Shown here piece by piece: positions 51,143-59,740 of a stretch of 64,000 nucleotides of DNA. Source of the stretch: Limnobaculum zhutongyuii (GTDB lineage: Bacteria > Pseudomonadota > Gammaproteobacteria > Enterobacterales > Enterobacteriaceae); NCBI RefSeq assembly GCF_004295645.1, contig NZ_CP034752.1, forward strand, positions 2,232,001-2,296,000, in the 5' to 3' direction. The notes beneath the pieces are model-generated. The model saw nothing but the letters and a program-made list of their open reading frames with translations, was not told the DNA's origin and did not search any database. The position numbers were made by a program, and so were the translations under genes. Within the stretch, counting starts at the first letter, position 1, and each line of letters starts with the position of its first letter.

Positions 51143-52576
51143 ATGCGAGTTTTACATGCATGTTCTGAGCTATACCCGCTATTAAAAACGGGGGGACTGG
51201 CTGATGTACTTGGCGCCCTTCCCGCTGCTCAGATTGCCGCAGGGGCCGATGTTCGCCTACTGATGCCCGGCTTTCCCGCCTTGATGCAAGGCATTGGAGA
51301 AACCTCACTGGTCACCGAACAGGAGACCTTTGCCGGTAAAATAACCTTACGTTACGGTACTTATAATGGCGTGGGAATCTATCTGATTGATGCTCCCCAT
51401 CTTTACGATCGTCCCGGTAGCCCTTATCACGATGGTGCCCAGCATGAGTATGCTGATAACTATAAACGTTTTGCGTTGTTAGGCTGGGTTGCCTGTGAAC
51501 TGGCTTGCGCCATTGATCCTTACTGGCAGCCAGAAATTGTTCACGCCCACGACTGGCATGCCGGACTGGCAGGTGCTTATCTGGCTGCGCGTGGCTATCC
51601 GGCACGCTCGGTATTCACCGTGCATAATCTGGCCTATCAGGGGCAATTCTCTGCCCGCCATCTGCATGAGCTTCAGCTTCCGTCTCATTTTATGCAGCCT
51701 GACGGACTGGAGTTCTACGGACAAATTTCCTATCTCAAAGCAGGTCTGTATTACGCGGATATGATCACCGCTGTCAGCCCAACTTATGCTAAAGAGATAA
51801 CCCATGCGGAATATGGTTTTGGTATGGAAAACCTGCTGGAGCAGCGTCAGTATCACGGTAAGTTAACCGGTATTCTTAACGGCGTTGATTATCAAATATG
51901 GAATCCATTAACCGATCCGCTGCTGCCGGAAAACTACCACCCGAGAAAAATGGCGGGTAAAGCGGCATGCAAAGCCGCACTGCAATATCAACAGGCGCTG
52001 ACCGTCACCCCGGATGCGCCGCTGTTTGGCGTGGTAAGCCGCCTGAGCAGCCAAAAAGGCCTGGACTTGCTGTTAGGATCGCTGCCAAAACTACTGGAGT
52101 TAGGCGGTCAACTGGTTCTGTTGGGTAGCGGCGATGCCCACCTGCAAGATGCTTATCTGGAGATGGCCAAACAGTACCCTAAGCAGATAGCTGTGCATAT
52201 TGGCTATGATGAAGCGCTGGCCCACAACATCATTGGTGCAGCGGATGTCATTCTGGTTCCCAGCCGCTTTGAGCCATGCGGATTAACTCAACTGTATGGC
52301 CTGAAATACGGCACTCTTCCGCTGGTCAGATATACCGGCGGCCTGGCCGATACCGTCATTGACTGCTCGCTGGAAAACCTGGCGGATAAATTATCCACCG
52401 GTTTTATATTCCGCGACAGTCAGGTAAATGAATTAAACGATGCTATTCGACGGGTCTTTGCCCTTTGGGCCGAGCCGGTTAAGTGGCGTCGGGTACAACG
52501 TCAGGCTATGGCGATGGACTTTAGCTGGGACATTGCCGCCGCGAAATACTTAACCATGTACCAACATTTAAGTTAG
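51143..52576 (+). CDS. glgA: Glycogen synthase
   Basis: 477-residue GT5 glycosyltransferase extending alpha-1,4-glucan from ADP-glucose; the same length as E. coli GlgA. ADP-glucose binding K15 is in LLKTGGLADVLGALP. HAHDWHAGL and VFTVHNLAYQG mark the N-terminal domain. The C-terminal domain has RLSSQKGLDLL, the catalytic EPCGLTQLYGLKYGTLP and TGGLADTV. AGGAG lies about 10 bases upstream of the ATG. Confidence 0.98.
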   Translation: MRVLHACSELYPLLKTGGLADVLGALPAAQIAAGADVRLLMPGFPALMQGIGETSLVTEQETFAGKITLRYGTYNGVGIYLIDAPHLYDRPGSPYHDGAQHEYADNYKRFALLGWVACELACAIDPYWQPEIVHAHDWHAGLAGAYLAARGYPARSVFTVHNLAYQGQFSARHLHELQLPSHFMQPDGLEFYGQISYLKAGLYYADMITAVSPTYAKEITHAEYGFGMENLLEQRQYHGKLTGILNGVDYQIWNPLTDPLLPENYHPRKMAGKAACKAALQYQQALTVTPDAPLFGVVSRLSSQKGLDLLLGSLPKLLELGGQLVLLGSGDAHLQDAYLEMAKQYPKQIAVHIGYDEALAHNIIGAADVILVPSRFEPCGLTQLYGLKYGTLPLVRYTGGLADTVIDCSLENLADKLSTGFIFRDSQVNELNDAIRRVFALWAEPVKWRRVQRQAMAMDFSWDIAAAKYLTMYQHLS

Positions 52577-52651
52577 CTTTTCCTTGCATTGCTGAAATAT
52601 TGAACGATAACTTAAATAGGGATCGCATGGATATACCACTTAAAACCAAGC

Positions 52652-52690
52652 TGGGTTTCAAACCATGAAACCCAATTATTGATAATTAAA
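52652..52690 (+). terminator. Hairpin between glgA and glgP
   Basis: A perfect 9-bp stem (TGGGTTTCA / TGAAACCCA) with a 5-base loop is followed directly by ATTATTGATAATT, itself a small AT palindrome. This may partly terminate transcription after glgA or stabilise the mRNA end. Confidence 0.5.
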
Positions 52691-52761
52691 AATTCACAGG
52701 GCCTCTGGCAAAAAATGGATTTGCCCTTAACGCTGACACATACACAATATGGACGAAACTT

Positions 52762-55209
52762 ATGTCTTCTCAATTTAATTTTGAAACACCCGAAGAACGT
52801 ATCCGGAATCTAAAAAATTCCATTCAGGAAAAATTGAAGTTTGTTATTGGTAAAGAACCTGCGCTGGCCACCGAGCATGACTGGCTAAATGCTATCTCAT
52901 TTTCCGTACGGGATCTGATGGTGGAGCGCTGGCTGCGCTCTACTCGCGCCCACTTCTCCCAGTCGGGTCGTCGCGTTTCTTACCTGTCAATGGAGTTTTT
53001 AATCGGCAGGACGCTGTCTAACTCACTTTTAAACCTCGGTATTTATGACGATCTGGCACAGGCTCTCGATAGCATGGGCTTTAATCTGGAGCAGTTAATA
53101 AACGAAGAAGACGATCCGGGTCTGGGCAACGGTGGTCTGGGGCGTCTGGCGGCCTGCTTCCTGGATTCTCTGGCAACGCTGGGTCTGCCCGCTCGCGGTT
53201 ACGGCATTCGTTATGATTACGGTATGTTTAAACAAAATATCGTAGATGGTCAGCAGGCGGAATCCCCGGATAACTGGCTGGAATATGGTAATGCCTGGGA
53301 GTTCCCGCGCCATAACGTCCGTTATAAAGTGTTCTTTGGTGGGCGAGTACAAACCGAAGGCAAAACCTCCCATTGGGTAGAAACCGAGGAGATTCTGGCC
53401 TGTGCCTACGACCAGATTATTCCCGGTTATGATACGGATGCGACCAATACTCTGCGCTTATGGTCGGCGCGTGCCAGTAACGAAATTAACCTGGGTAAGT
53501 TTAATCAGGGCGACTATTTTGCTGCGGTAGAAGATAAGAACAATTCTGAGAACGTGTCCCGAGTACTCTACCCTAATGACTCCACATCATCCGGGCGTGA
53601 ACTGCGCTTAAGTCAGGAGTACTTTCTGGTTTCCGCCACCCTGCAGGATATTCTACACAGCCACTGGCTGGCTTATGAAACCTACGAAAACCTGGCAGAA
53701 AAAGTCGCTATTCACCTGAATGATACCCACCCGGTTCTGGCCATTCCTGAATTAATGCGTTTACTGATCGATAATCACAATTTCAAATGGGAAGATGCCT
53801 GGGAGATGACGATTCGTATCTTCTCCTATACCAACCATACGCTAATGAGTGAAGCGCTGGAAACCTGGCCGGTAGATATGATGGGCAAAATTCTGCCGCG
53901 CCACCTGCAGATCATTTTTGAAATTAACGAATACTTCCTGAATGTGGTTAAAGAACACTATCCGGACGATCCGGGTTTATTAAGTCGTGTATCACTGATT
54001 GACGAATCTAACGGCCGTCGAATCAGAATGGCATGGCTGGCGGTTATTGGCGGCCACAAAGTTAATGGGGTTTCGGCGCTGCATTCCGATCTGATGGTAA
54101 AATCGCTGTTTGCCGATTTTGCTAAAATATTCCCGCACCACTTCTGTAATAAAACCAATGGCGTGACGCCAAGACGCTGGATAGGACTGGCCAACCGCCC
54201 TCTTTCCGATCTGCTGGATAAAACCATCGATAAAACCTGGCGCACCGATCTGAGTAAGCTCTCTTATCTGAATGAAGCCATCGATTTCCCGGCCTTTATT
54301 GACCAAATTAAACAGGCTAAATTGCAGAATAAGAAAAAGCTGGCAGAGTATGTGGCTGAAAACCTGAATGTGATTCTTAATCCTAATGCGCTGTTCGATG
54401 TGCAGATTAAGCGCATCCATGAGTACAAGCGTCAGTTACTTAATTTGCTGCAGGTTATCACCCGCTACAACCGTATTTTGCAATCTCCGGATGCGGACTG
54501 GGTGCCTAAAGCGGTTATTTTTGCCGGTAAAGCCGCTTCGTCTTATGTTAACGCCAAGCTGATTATTCATCTGATCAATGATGTGGCTAAAGTGATTAAC
54601 AACGATGCGCGCATTAAGAACAAGCTGAAAGTGGTATTTATTCCTAACTACAGCGTCAGCCTGGCACAGATGATCATTCCTGCCGCCGATCTCTCTGAGC
54701 AGATTTCGCTGGCAGGAACAGAAGCATCGGGCACCAGTAACATGAAGTTCGCGATGAATGGTGCGTTAACCATTGGTACCCTCGATGGCGCTAATGTAGA
54801 AATGAAAGAGCATGTGGGTGATGACAATATCTTTATTTTCGGTAATACCACCGAGCAGGTTGAAACGCTGCGAGCCCATGGCTACGACCCGCGTAAAATC
54901 TACGAGGAGGATATGGAATTGAATCAGGTATTAAATCAAATTGCCACCGGGGTGTTTAATCCTGAAGATCCTCATCGCTACGGAGCTCTGTTTGATTCTC
55001 TAGTTAACTTCGGGGATTACTATCAACTGTTGGCGGATTATCGCTCTTATGTGGATATGCACGACGAGGTGGATAAACTTTATCGCAAGCCAAACCTCTG
55101 GGCACGTAAAGCAGCTCTCAATATTGCCAATATGGGCTACTTCTCCTCTGACCGTACCATTCAGGAGTATGCCGAAGAGATTTGGGAAATTAAGCCTACG
55201 AAGCTATAA
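52762..55209 (+). CDS. glgP: Glycogen phosphorylase
   Basis: 815-residue GT35 phosphorylase releasing glucose 1-phosphate from glycogen ends; E. coli GlgP is also 815. The pyridoxal-phosphate lysine is K662 in EASGTSNMKFAMNGALTIG. Other marks are EDDPGLGNGGLGRLAACFLDS, HLNDTHPVLAIPELMR, KTNGVTPRRW and RIHEYKRQLLN. It closes the glg operon, 185 bases after glgA, with a terminator behind it. Confidence 0.98.
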   Translation: MSSQFNFETPEERIRNLKNSIQEKLKFVIGKEPALATEHDWLNAISFSVRDLMVERWLRSTRAHFSQSGRRVSYLSMEFLIGRTLSNSLLNLGIYDDLAQALDSMGFNLEQLINEEDDPGLGNGGLGRLAACFLDSLATLGLPARGYGIRYDYGMFKQNIVDGQQAESPDNWLEYGNAWEFPRHNVRYKVFFGGRVQTEGKTSHWVETEEILACAYDQIIPGYDTDATNTLRLWSARASNEINLGKFNQGDYFAAVEDKNNSENVSRVLYPNDSTSSGRELRLSQEYFLVSATLQDILHSHWLAYETYENLAEKVAIHLNDTHPVLAIPELMRLLIDNHNFKWEDAWEMTIRIFSYTNHTLMSEALETWPVDMMGKILPRHLQIIFEINEYFLNVVKEHYPDDPGLLSRVSLIDESNGRRIRMAWLAVIGGHKVNGVSALHSDLMVKSLFADFAKIFPHHFCNKTNGVTPRRWIGLANRPLSDLLDKTIDKTWRTDLSKLSYLNEAIDFPAFIDQIKQAKLQNKKKLAEYVAENLNVILNPNALFDVQIKRIHEYKRQLLNLLQVITRYNRILQSPDADWVPKAVIFAGKAASSYVNAKLIIHLINDVAKVINNDARIKNKLKVVFIPNYSVSLAQMIIPAADLSEQISLAGTEASGTSNMKFAMNGALTIGTLDGANVEMKEHVGDDNIFIFGNTTEQVETLRAHGYDPRKIYEEDMELNQVLNQIATGVFNPEDPHRYGALFDSLVNFGDYYQLLADYRSYVDMHDEVDKLYRKPNLWARKAALNIANMGYFSSDRTIQEYAEEIWEIKPTKL

Positions 55210-55244
55210 CCAGAATATATTGTGGTATTATTTTGAAATTAACT

Positions 55245-55272
55245 CCCCCTGTTTTGGCAGGGGATTTTTTTA
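55245..55272 (+). terminator. Intrinsic terminator of the glg operon
   Basis: A 6-bp GC stem (CCCCTG / CAGGGG) with a 6-base loop is followed by a run of seven T, 36 bases after glgP. Confidence 0.85.
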
Positions 55273-55290
55273 CCCGCGGAAATAACAGGA

Positions 55291-55869
55291 ATGAGCGATA
55301 ACTCAGATGTCTTTGATGGAAATATTGGCACGATAAAATTCAGATATACCTGTCCGGCAATGCCCTACCGTGAACACAAAGAAGCCGCACGTCTGTTTCT
55401 GGCATTAAATAGTCATAAACGTCGGAGTATATTCCAGCGTATTGCCAATGTTATTTTCTACTTCTGTTTAATTGTGGTCGCTATGATGTGGGATGCGATC
55501 CCCGAACGCTATGATCTCTGGGTCAAACTGACCTTAGCGTTCATATTCGGCATCTATTTTGAAGGTATTCGTTATAACTTTTGCCTATCCCAAAAGGTGA
55601 AAAAACACCTTCAAACAGCCTCGTCCGAACACAATGAAATTATTGAGATCGGTGAGCATGGAATCAACCAGATTCGCGCACAGTTCGTTATTGCTCTTAA
55701 ATGGAGCTTTGTTAAATCCGTCATAACTCATGACCAATATATTTTTATTTTTACCGATGAGGGGTACATCGGTATTCCCGGGGAAATGGCTCAGGCAGAC
55801 AACGAAAGCGTTATTGCGTTTATTAGTAGTAAAGTTAATCAGAATTACCGCCTGATTAATACACCGTGA
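55291..55869 (+). CDS. YcxB-like membrane protein
   Basis: 192-residue protein with two adjacent membrane helices (about 50-66 and 74-92) and a C-terminal soluble domain. The arrangement and segments such as ALKWSFVKSVITHDQYIFIFTDEGYIGIPG resemble YcxB-like (PH-like fold) proteins of unknown function. The start ATG lies 20 bases after the glg terminator, with weak AACAGGAA upstream at about 55282, which could also serve as its RBS. No partner genes are evident. Confidence 0.7.
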   Translation: MSDNSDVFDGNIGTIKFRYTCPAMPYREHKEAARLFLALNSHKRRSIFQRIANVIFYFCLIVVAMMWDAIPERYDLWVKLTLAFIFGIYFEGIRYNFCLSQKVKKHLQTASSEHNEIIEIGEHGINQIRAQFVIALKWSFVKSVITHDQYIFIFTDEGYIGIPGEMAQADNESVIAFISSKVNQNYRLINTP

Positions 55870-55975
55870 AGATGCAGCTGAGCTATATTTTTAACAGCAC
55901 ATTGATTTCTATCCAAATACGCTATTAGTGTGGTTAACGTCACTACCACTGATTGAATAATCTTAGGGATACACT

Positions 55976-56452
55976 ATGAATATCACCATCGAAAACCGGG
56001 AAACGATCACTGTTTATGGTATCAGGCACTGTGGCCCTTATCCTGAAATCCATAAGGCGTTTAATGCACTTTGGGACTGGGCGCTGGCGGAAGATCTCAC
56101 CACCCAGGTCAGATCGGCAATTGCTATTTATCACGACAACCCAAAAGTTAAAGCCCCGGAATAGTGCCGTTCCGATGCGTGTTTACAGTTTGAACATTCT
56201 CTGTCAGACCAACAGCTCTCTGAAATTGTCAGACCTGTCTTGATAAGCGGTGGATGCTACGCCACCTACCGCCATATCGGCCCTTACTCAGCTCTGGAGC
56301 CGGTTTATAATGAGTTTTATAACAACTGGCTGCCTGCCAGCGATTTCCAGAAAACCGACCAGCCATCGTTTGAAGTGTATCGAAATAATCCAATGGAAAC
56401 GCCAGAAGAAGAGTTAATCACCGATCTCTATTTTCCGGTCACGGGGAAATAA
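55976..56452 (+). pseudogene. Stand-alone GyrI-like domain gene with an in-frame amber codon
   Basis: The frame encodes a GyrI-like (AraC effector-binding) small-molecule-binding domain of 158 codons. Codon 63 is TAG (56162-56164), after which the same frame continues to the normal end ...EEELITDLYFPVTGK. The paralogous domain in the next gene (56656-57552) has Lys (AAG) at the corresponding site in APEKCQSDAC, so a single A-to-T change made the stop. Reading through gives the whole domain, MNITIENRETITVYG... to the C-terminus, colinear with the paralogue. A 62-residue product would be half a domain. Either nonsense mutation or suppression. Confidence 0.85.
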
Positions 56453-56480
56453 ACGAATACCATAAAAATGCCAATGTATA

Positions 56481-56524
56481 AGCCACATGTTTATTTATAT
56501 CAGTAACGTGTGGCTATTTTATTT
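56481..56524 (+). terminator. Intrinsic terminator after the GyrI-like gene
   Basis: A 7-bp stem (AGCCACA / TGTGGCT) with a 21-base loop is followed by ATTTTATTT. Confidence 0.6.
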
Positions 56525-56655
56525 ACCATTACTTCAACATTCTCCCTTTCGTACCCATCTCACATCAACCAAAAAATAACCACTTTTCCGCAATCCATGA
56601 TAAGTATTCCGTTTATCCCCCCGTTATAATCCCCCTCAGGAATTATAAATACTAA

Positions 56656-57552
56656 ATGGAACAATACGTTATGCGGAAGTCCAAAACTGAACAAAATTAT
56701 CGCCGCCGGGTTCAACGGGTTCATCGCCTGATCGCCGCATCGTTAGATGAACCGGTAGATATCGCCACACTGGCAAAAGCATCCGCATTTTCGCTGTATC
56801 ACTTCCATCGTATTTATACAGCCTTAATGGGAGAAACCGTGGCGGATACACATCGTCGATTACGATTGGATCGGGCAGCCGCTCAGATTGCCCGCGGCTC
56901 ACTCCCCATTACTCATATTGCTATGGAAGCCGGCTATGAAACACCTCAGTCTTTCTCGCGCGCTTTCAAACATCAGTTTTGTTTGTCACCTGCCCAATAT
57001 CGTAAGGCAGGAACCCAGCCTGACCGCCAGGCTCCTGTTTCAATCTATCCCCCCATCTGCACGGAGATCATTAAAATGAATATCACCATCGAAACCCGGG
57101 AAGAGGTTATCGTTTACGGCGTAAGACATATCGGCCCTTATACTGGCATTCAACAGGCATTTCATCAGTTATGGCAATGGGTTACCGCCAATCATCTCGA
57201 ATCACAGGGGAAATACGGTATCGGTATCTACTATAACGACCCGATTACTACTGCACCGGAAAAGTGCCAGTCGGATGCCTGTATTCAGTTCATTCAACCA
57301 TTGGAAAAAGAGCCAGAGGATAAAAATATCCGCACCATTAAACTGACGGCAGGACGCTATGCCCGATATCGCCATACAGGCCCCTATAACACACTGGAAC
57401 AGGCTTATAATACCTTCTATGGTCAATGGCTACCTGAGAGCGGCTATGAGTGCGCAGACCTGCCACCGTTCGAAATTTATATTAACAACCCTTACGATAC
57501 ACCTGAAGCCGACCTGATCACCGATATCTATATGCCAGTTAAAGATAAGTAA
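56656..57552 (+). CDS. AraC-type regulator fused to a GyrI-like effector domain
   Basis: 298 residues. The N-terminal AraC DNA-binding domain (about 20-120) has two helix-turn-helix units (VDIATLAKASAFSLYHFHRIY and PITHIAMEAGYETPQSFSRAFKH, the second carrying the AraC signature). The C-terminal GyrI-like effector domain (about 141-298) begins MNITIETREEVIVYG and is closely related to the stand-alone domain encoded just upstream. Rob and SoxS/MarA-type regulators with such a domain respond to drugs or other small molecules; the ligand is unknown here. A possible internal start at 57076 is preceded by ACGGAG, so the domain may also be made alone. An in-frame ATG at 56671 is an alternative start. 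Confidence 0.88.
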   Translation: MEQYVMRKSKTEQNYRRRVQRVHRLIAASLDEPVDIATLAKASAFSLYHFHRIYTALMGETVADTHRRLRLDRAAAQIARGSLPITHIAMEAGYETPQSFSRAFKHQFCLSPAQYRKAGTQPDRQAPVSIYPPICTEIIKMNITIETREEVIVYGVRHIGPYTGIQQAFHQLWQWVTANHLESQGKYGIGIYYNDPITTAPEKCQSDACIQFIQPLEKEPEDKNIRTIKLTAGRYARYRHTGPYNTLEQAYNTFYGQWLPESGYECADLPPFEIYINNPYDTPEADLITDIYMPVKDK

Positions 57553-57563
57553 CTAAAATTTTG

Positions 57564-57592
57564 GATAAAAAAATGGCGCCGTCTGGCGCCAT
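57564..57592 (-). terminator. Intrinsic terminator of putP
   Basis: A perfect 8-bp GC-rich stem (ATGGCGCC / GGCGCCAT, 57573-57592) with a 4-base loop is followed on the minus strand by TTTTTTATCC, 20 bases after the putP stop. It may also serve the convergent AraC-type gene. Confidence 0.9.
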
Positions 57593-57612
57593 AAATAAAG
57601 CACATCAATGAA

Positions 57613-59103
57613 TTATTCTTTTTCGCTCTGAAACTCTTTTTCAGCTTCATTAAAGCGAGCAATCATTTTTTCAGTTGGCTGACTGCCAATCTTGCTGAAA
57701 ATGACTATTGCAATAGAGGCAAAGATAAAGCCTGGAATAATTTCATACAGGTTAAACCACCCATATTGTTTCCAAATCAGTACCGTTGCCGCACCAACCA
57801 CCATACCAGCCAACGCACCATTTCTTGTCATACCTGACCAGATGACTGATAGCAGGATCACCGGGCCAAAAGCGGCACCAAAACCTGCCCAGGCATAAGC
57901 CACCAGACCTAATACCCGATTATCCGGGTTAGCGGCTAACACAATCGCAATCACTGCAACCAGCAATACCATCAGACGACCTACCCACACCAGCTCATTT
58001 TGACTGGCGTTTTTACGCAGGAATGCCTTATAGAAATCTTCGGTTAATGCACTGGAACACACTAACAGCTGGCAACTCAAAGTACTCATCACCGCCGCCA
58101 GAATAGCCGACAGAAGAATACCGGCAATCCATGGGTTGAATAATAATTTAGCCAGCTCAATAAACACCCTCTCGCCGTTCTCACTCACATTTCCCGCTAA
58201 CGTCGGGTTATTAGAGAAGAACGCAATACCAAAGAAGCCAACGGCTACCGCTCCCCCCAGACAGAAAATCATCCAGGTCATACTGATACGGCGGGCATTG
58301 TGAATCACATGGTGGGAATCTGCTGCCATAAAACGAGCCAAAATATGTGGTTGTCCAAAATAACCTAAGCCCCAGCCCAACAGCGAGAGAATGGCAACAA
58401 AGTTCAAACCTTTAAACATATCCAGGTATTCCGGGTTTTTCGCTGCAATCACAATCATTGAGCTGTCGATACCACCCACTGCAATAATCACCATTACTGG
58501 CGTCAGTATTAAGGCAAAAATCATCAGTGATGCCTGAACAGTATCGGTCCAGCTAACAGCAAGAAACCCTCCTATAAAGGTATAGGCTATAGTTGCCGCT
58601 GCGCCAACCCATAATGCTGTTCCATAGTCCATATCGAAGGTACTTTCGAACAGTCGGGCACCGGCAACTACCCCGGAAGCGCAGTAAATAGTGAAGAAAA
58701 TTAAAATCACTACCGCAGAAAAAATTCTTAAAATACGACTTTTATCTTCAAAGCGAGTGGTAAAATAATCCGGTAGTGTTAATGCATTATGGTTAATCTC
58801 GGTATGTACCCGTAAACGACCGGCAACAATACGCCAGTTCAGGTAAGCACCAATGGTTAAACCTATAGCAATCCAGCTTTCAGAGATACCCGACAGATAG
58901 ACTGCCCCAGGTAACCCCATTAACAACCAACCGCTCATGTCCGAAGCACCGGCAGATAATGCGGTAACAAAACTCCCCAGACGGCGGCCACCCAGAATGT
59001 AATCACCAAAGTTATTAGTTGCCCGATAGGCCGCTAATCCAATAACGATCATTCCCACGATATAGACCACAAAGGTCACTAACATTGGCATGCTGGCGCT
59101 CAT
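57613..59103 (-). CDS. putP: Na+/proline symporter
   Basis: 496-residue inner-membrane sodium:solute symporter with about 13 helices, importing proline for catabolism. It follows E. coli PutP from MPMLVTFVVYIVGM through NFGDYILGGRRLGSFVTALSAGASDMSGWL (with the Na+-binding Asp), VHTEINHNALTLPDYFT, GWGLGYFGQPHILARFMAADSHH and LLSAILAAVMSTLSCQLLV. The start at 59103 has GGAGAG upstream; an ATG at 59121 is in frame but poorly placed. It is divergent from putA. Confidence 0.97.
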   Translation of the reverse strand: MSASMPMLVTFVVYIVGMIVIGLAAYRATNNFGDYILGGRRLGSFVTALSAGASDMSGWLLMGLPGAVYLSGISESWIAIGLTIGAYLNWRIVAGRLRVHTEINHNALTLPDYFTTRFEDKSRILRIFSAVVILIFFTIYCASGVVAGARLFESTFDMDYGTALWVGAAATIAYTFIGGFLAVSWTDTVQASLMIFALILTPVMVIIAVGGIDSSMIVIAAKNPEYLDMFKGLNFVAILSLLGWGLGYFGQPHILARFMAADSHHVIHNARRISMTWMIFCLGGAVAVGFFGIAFFSNNPTLAGNVSENGERVFIELAKLLFNPWIAGILLSAILAAVMSTLSCQLLVCSSALTEDFYKAFLRKNASQNELVWVGRLMVLLVAVIAIVLAANPDNRVLGLVAYAWAGFGAAFGPVILLSVIWSGMTRNGALAGMVVGAATVLIWKQYGWFNLYEIIPGFIFASIAIVIFSKIGSQPTEKMIARFNEAEKEFQSEKE

Positions 59104-59740
59104 GCAACTCTCCACTTTCATTATTTTAAAATATTCAGTTGACGTTTTTCATCGCTGCTGGCGAGAGTGCTCTGAGCCGGTTCTGATTAAACAGAAGCGG
59201 GAACGATGTTATCCCAAAGTCTCACCACTGCCAGAAAACGGAGCACGCGATAGAGTTAAAACGCGAATTTAAAGTGTTACCTGTGATTCAGTGCGTCTTA
59301 CAATCCTAGTCAACAAAATAAAAGATTAACAATATATTTAACAAATAATTACATTTATGTTACAGCAGATCACATTTATAAAATTATTACTCTGTCTGCA
59401 ACAAAATTCCCTGCCGAACTGTGATGTGCAAAAGCCCGAAATTATCCATACCTTATCAATAGATTACAAGTCTCTGTCAGATATTCCAAAAAACAGTACT
59501 TAAATAGAATTATTCACCATCGTAGATCGAGATCACATAATAGGTGCAACCATATTAAAACAAAGTTGCAACATTGAGGTTTTACTGCCTATTCTCAGTA
59601 AGCGGTAATTTTTCAATTCAGCATAACCATTTATCTATTTTTCGATGTTTTACGCTTCTTTCGCTCTGAGTAATTCAGCAACACGAGAGAGGCTTAATGA
59701 TAACCACCTGATTTTTGATAGCGGGCGTAGAGGAAACAAA
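59104..59740. promoter_or_regulatory. putP-putA control region with candidate PutA operators
   Basis: 637 bases without a gene. In E. coli the PutA repressor binds GTTGCA-containing sites between the two genes. The same hexamer is seen here at 59397-59402 (as TGCAAC), 59545-59550 (TGCAAC) and 59565-59570 (inside the palindrome GTTGCAAC, 59565-59572). Perfect CRP half-sites TCACA lie at about 59370 and 59533 with weak partner halves. The putA ribosome-binding site is GAGGAAAC at about 59730. The AT-rich middle probably holds both promoters. Confidence 0.6.
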
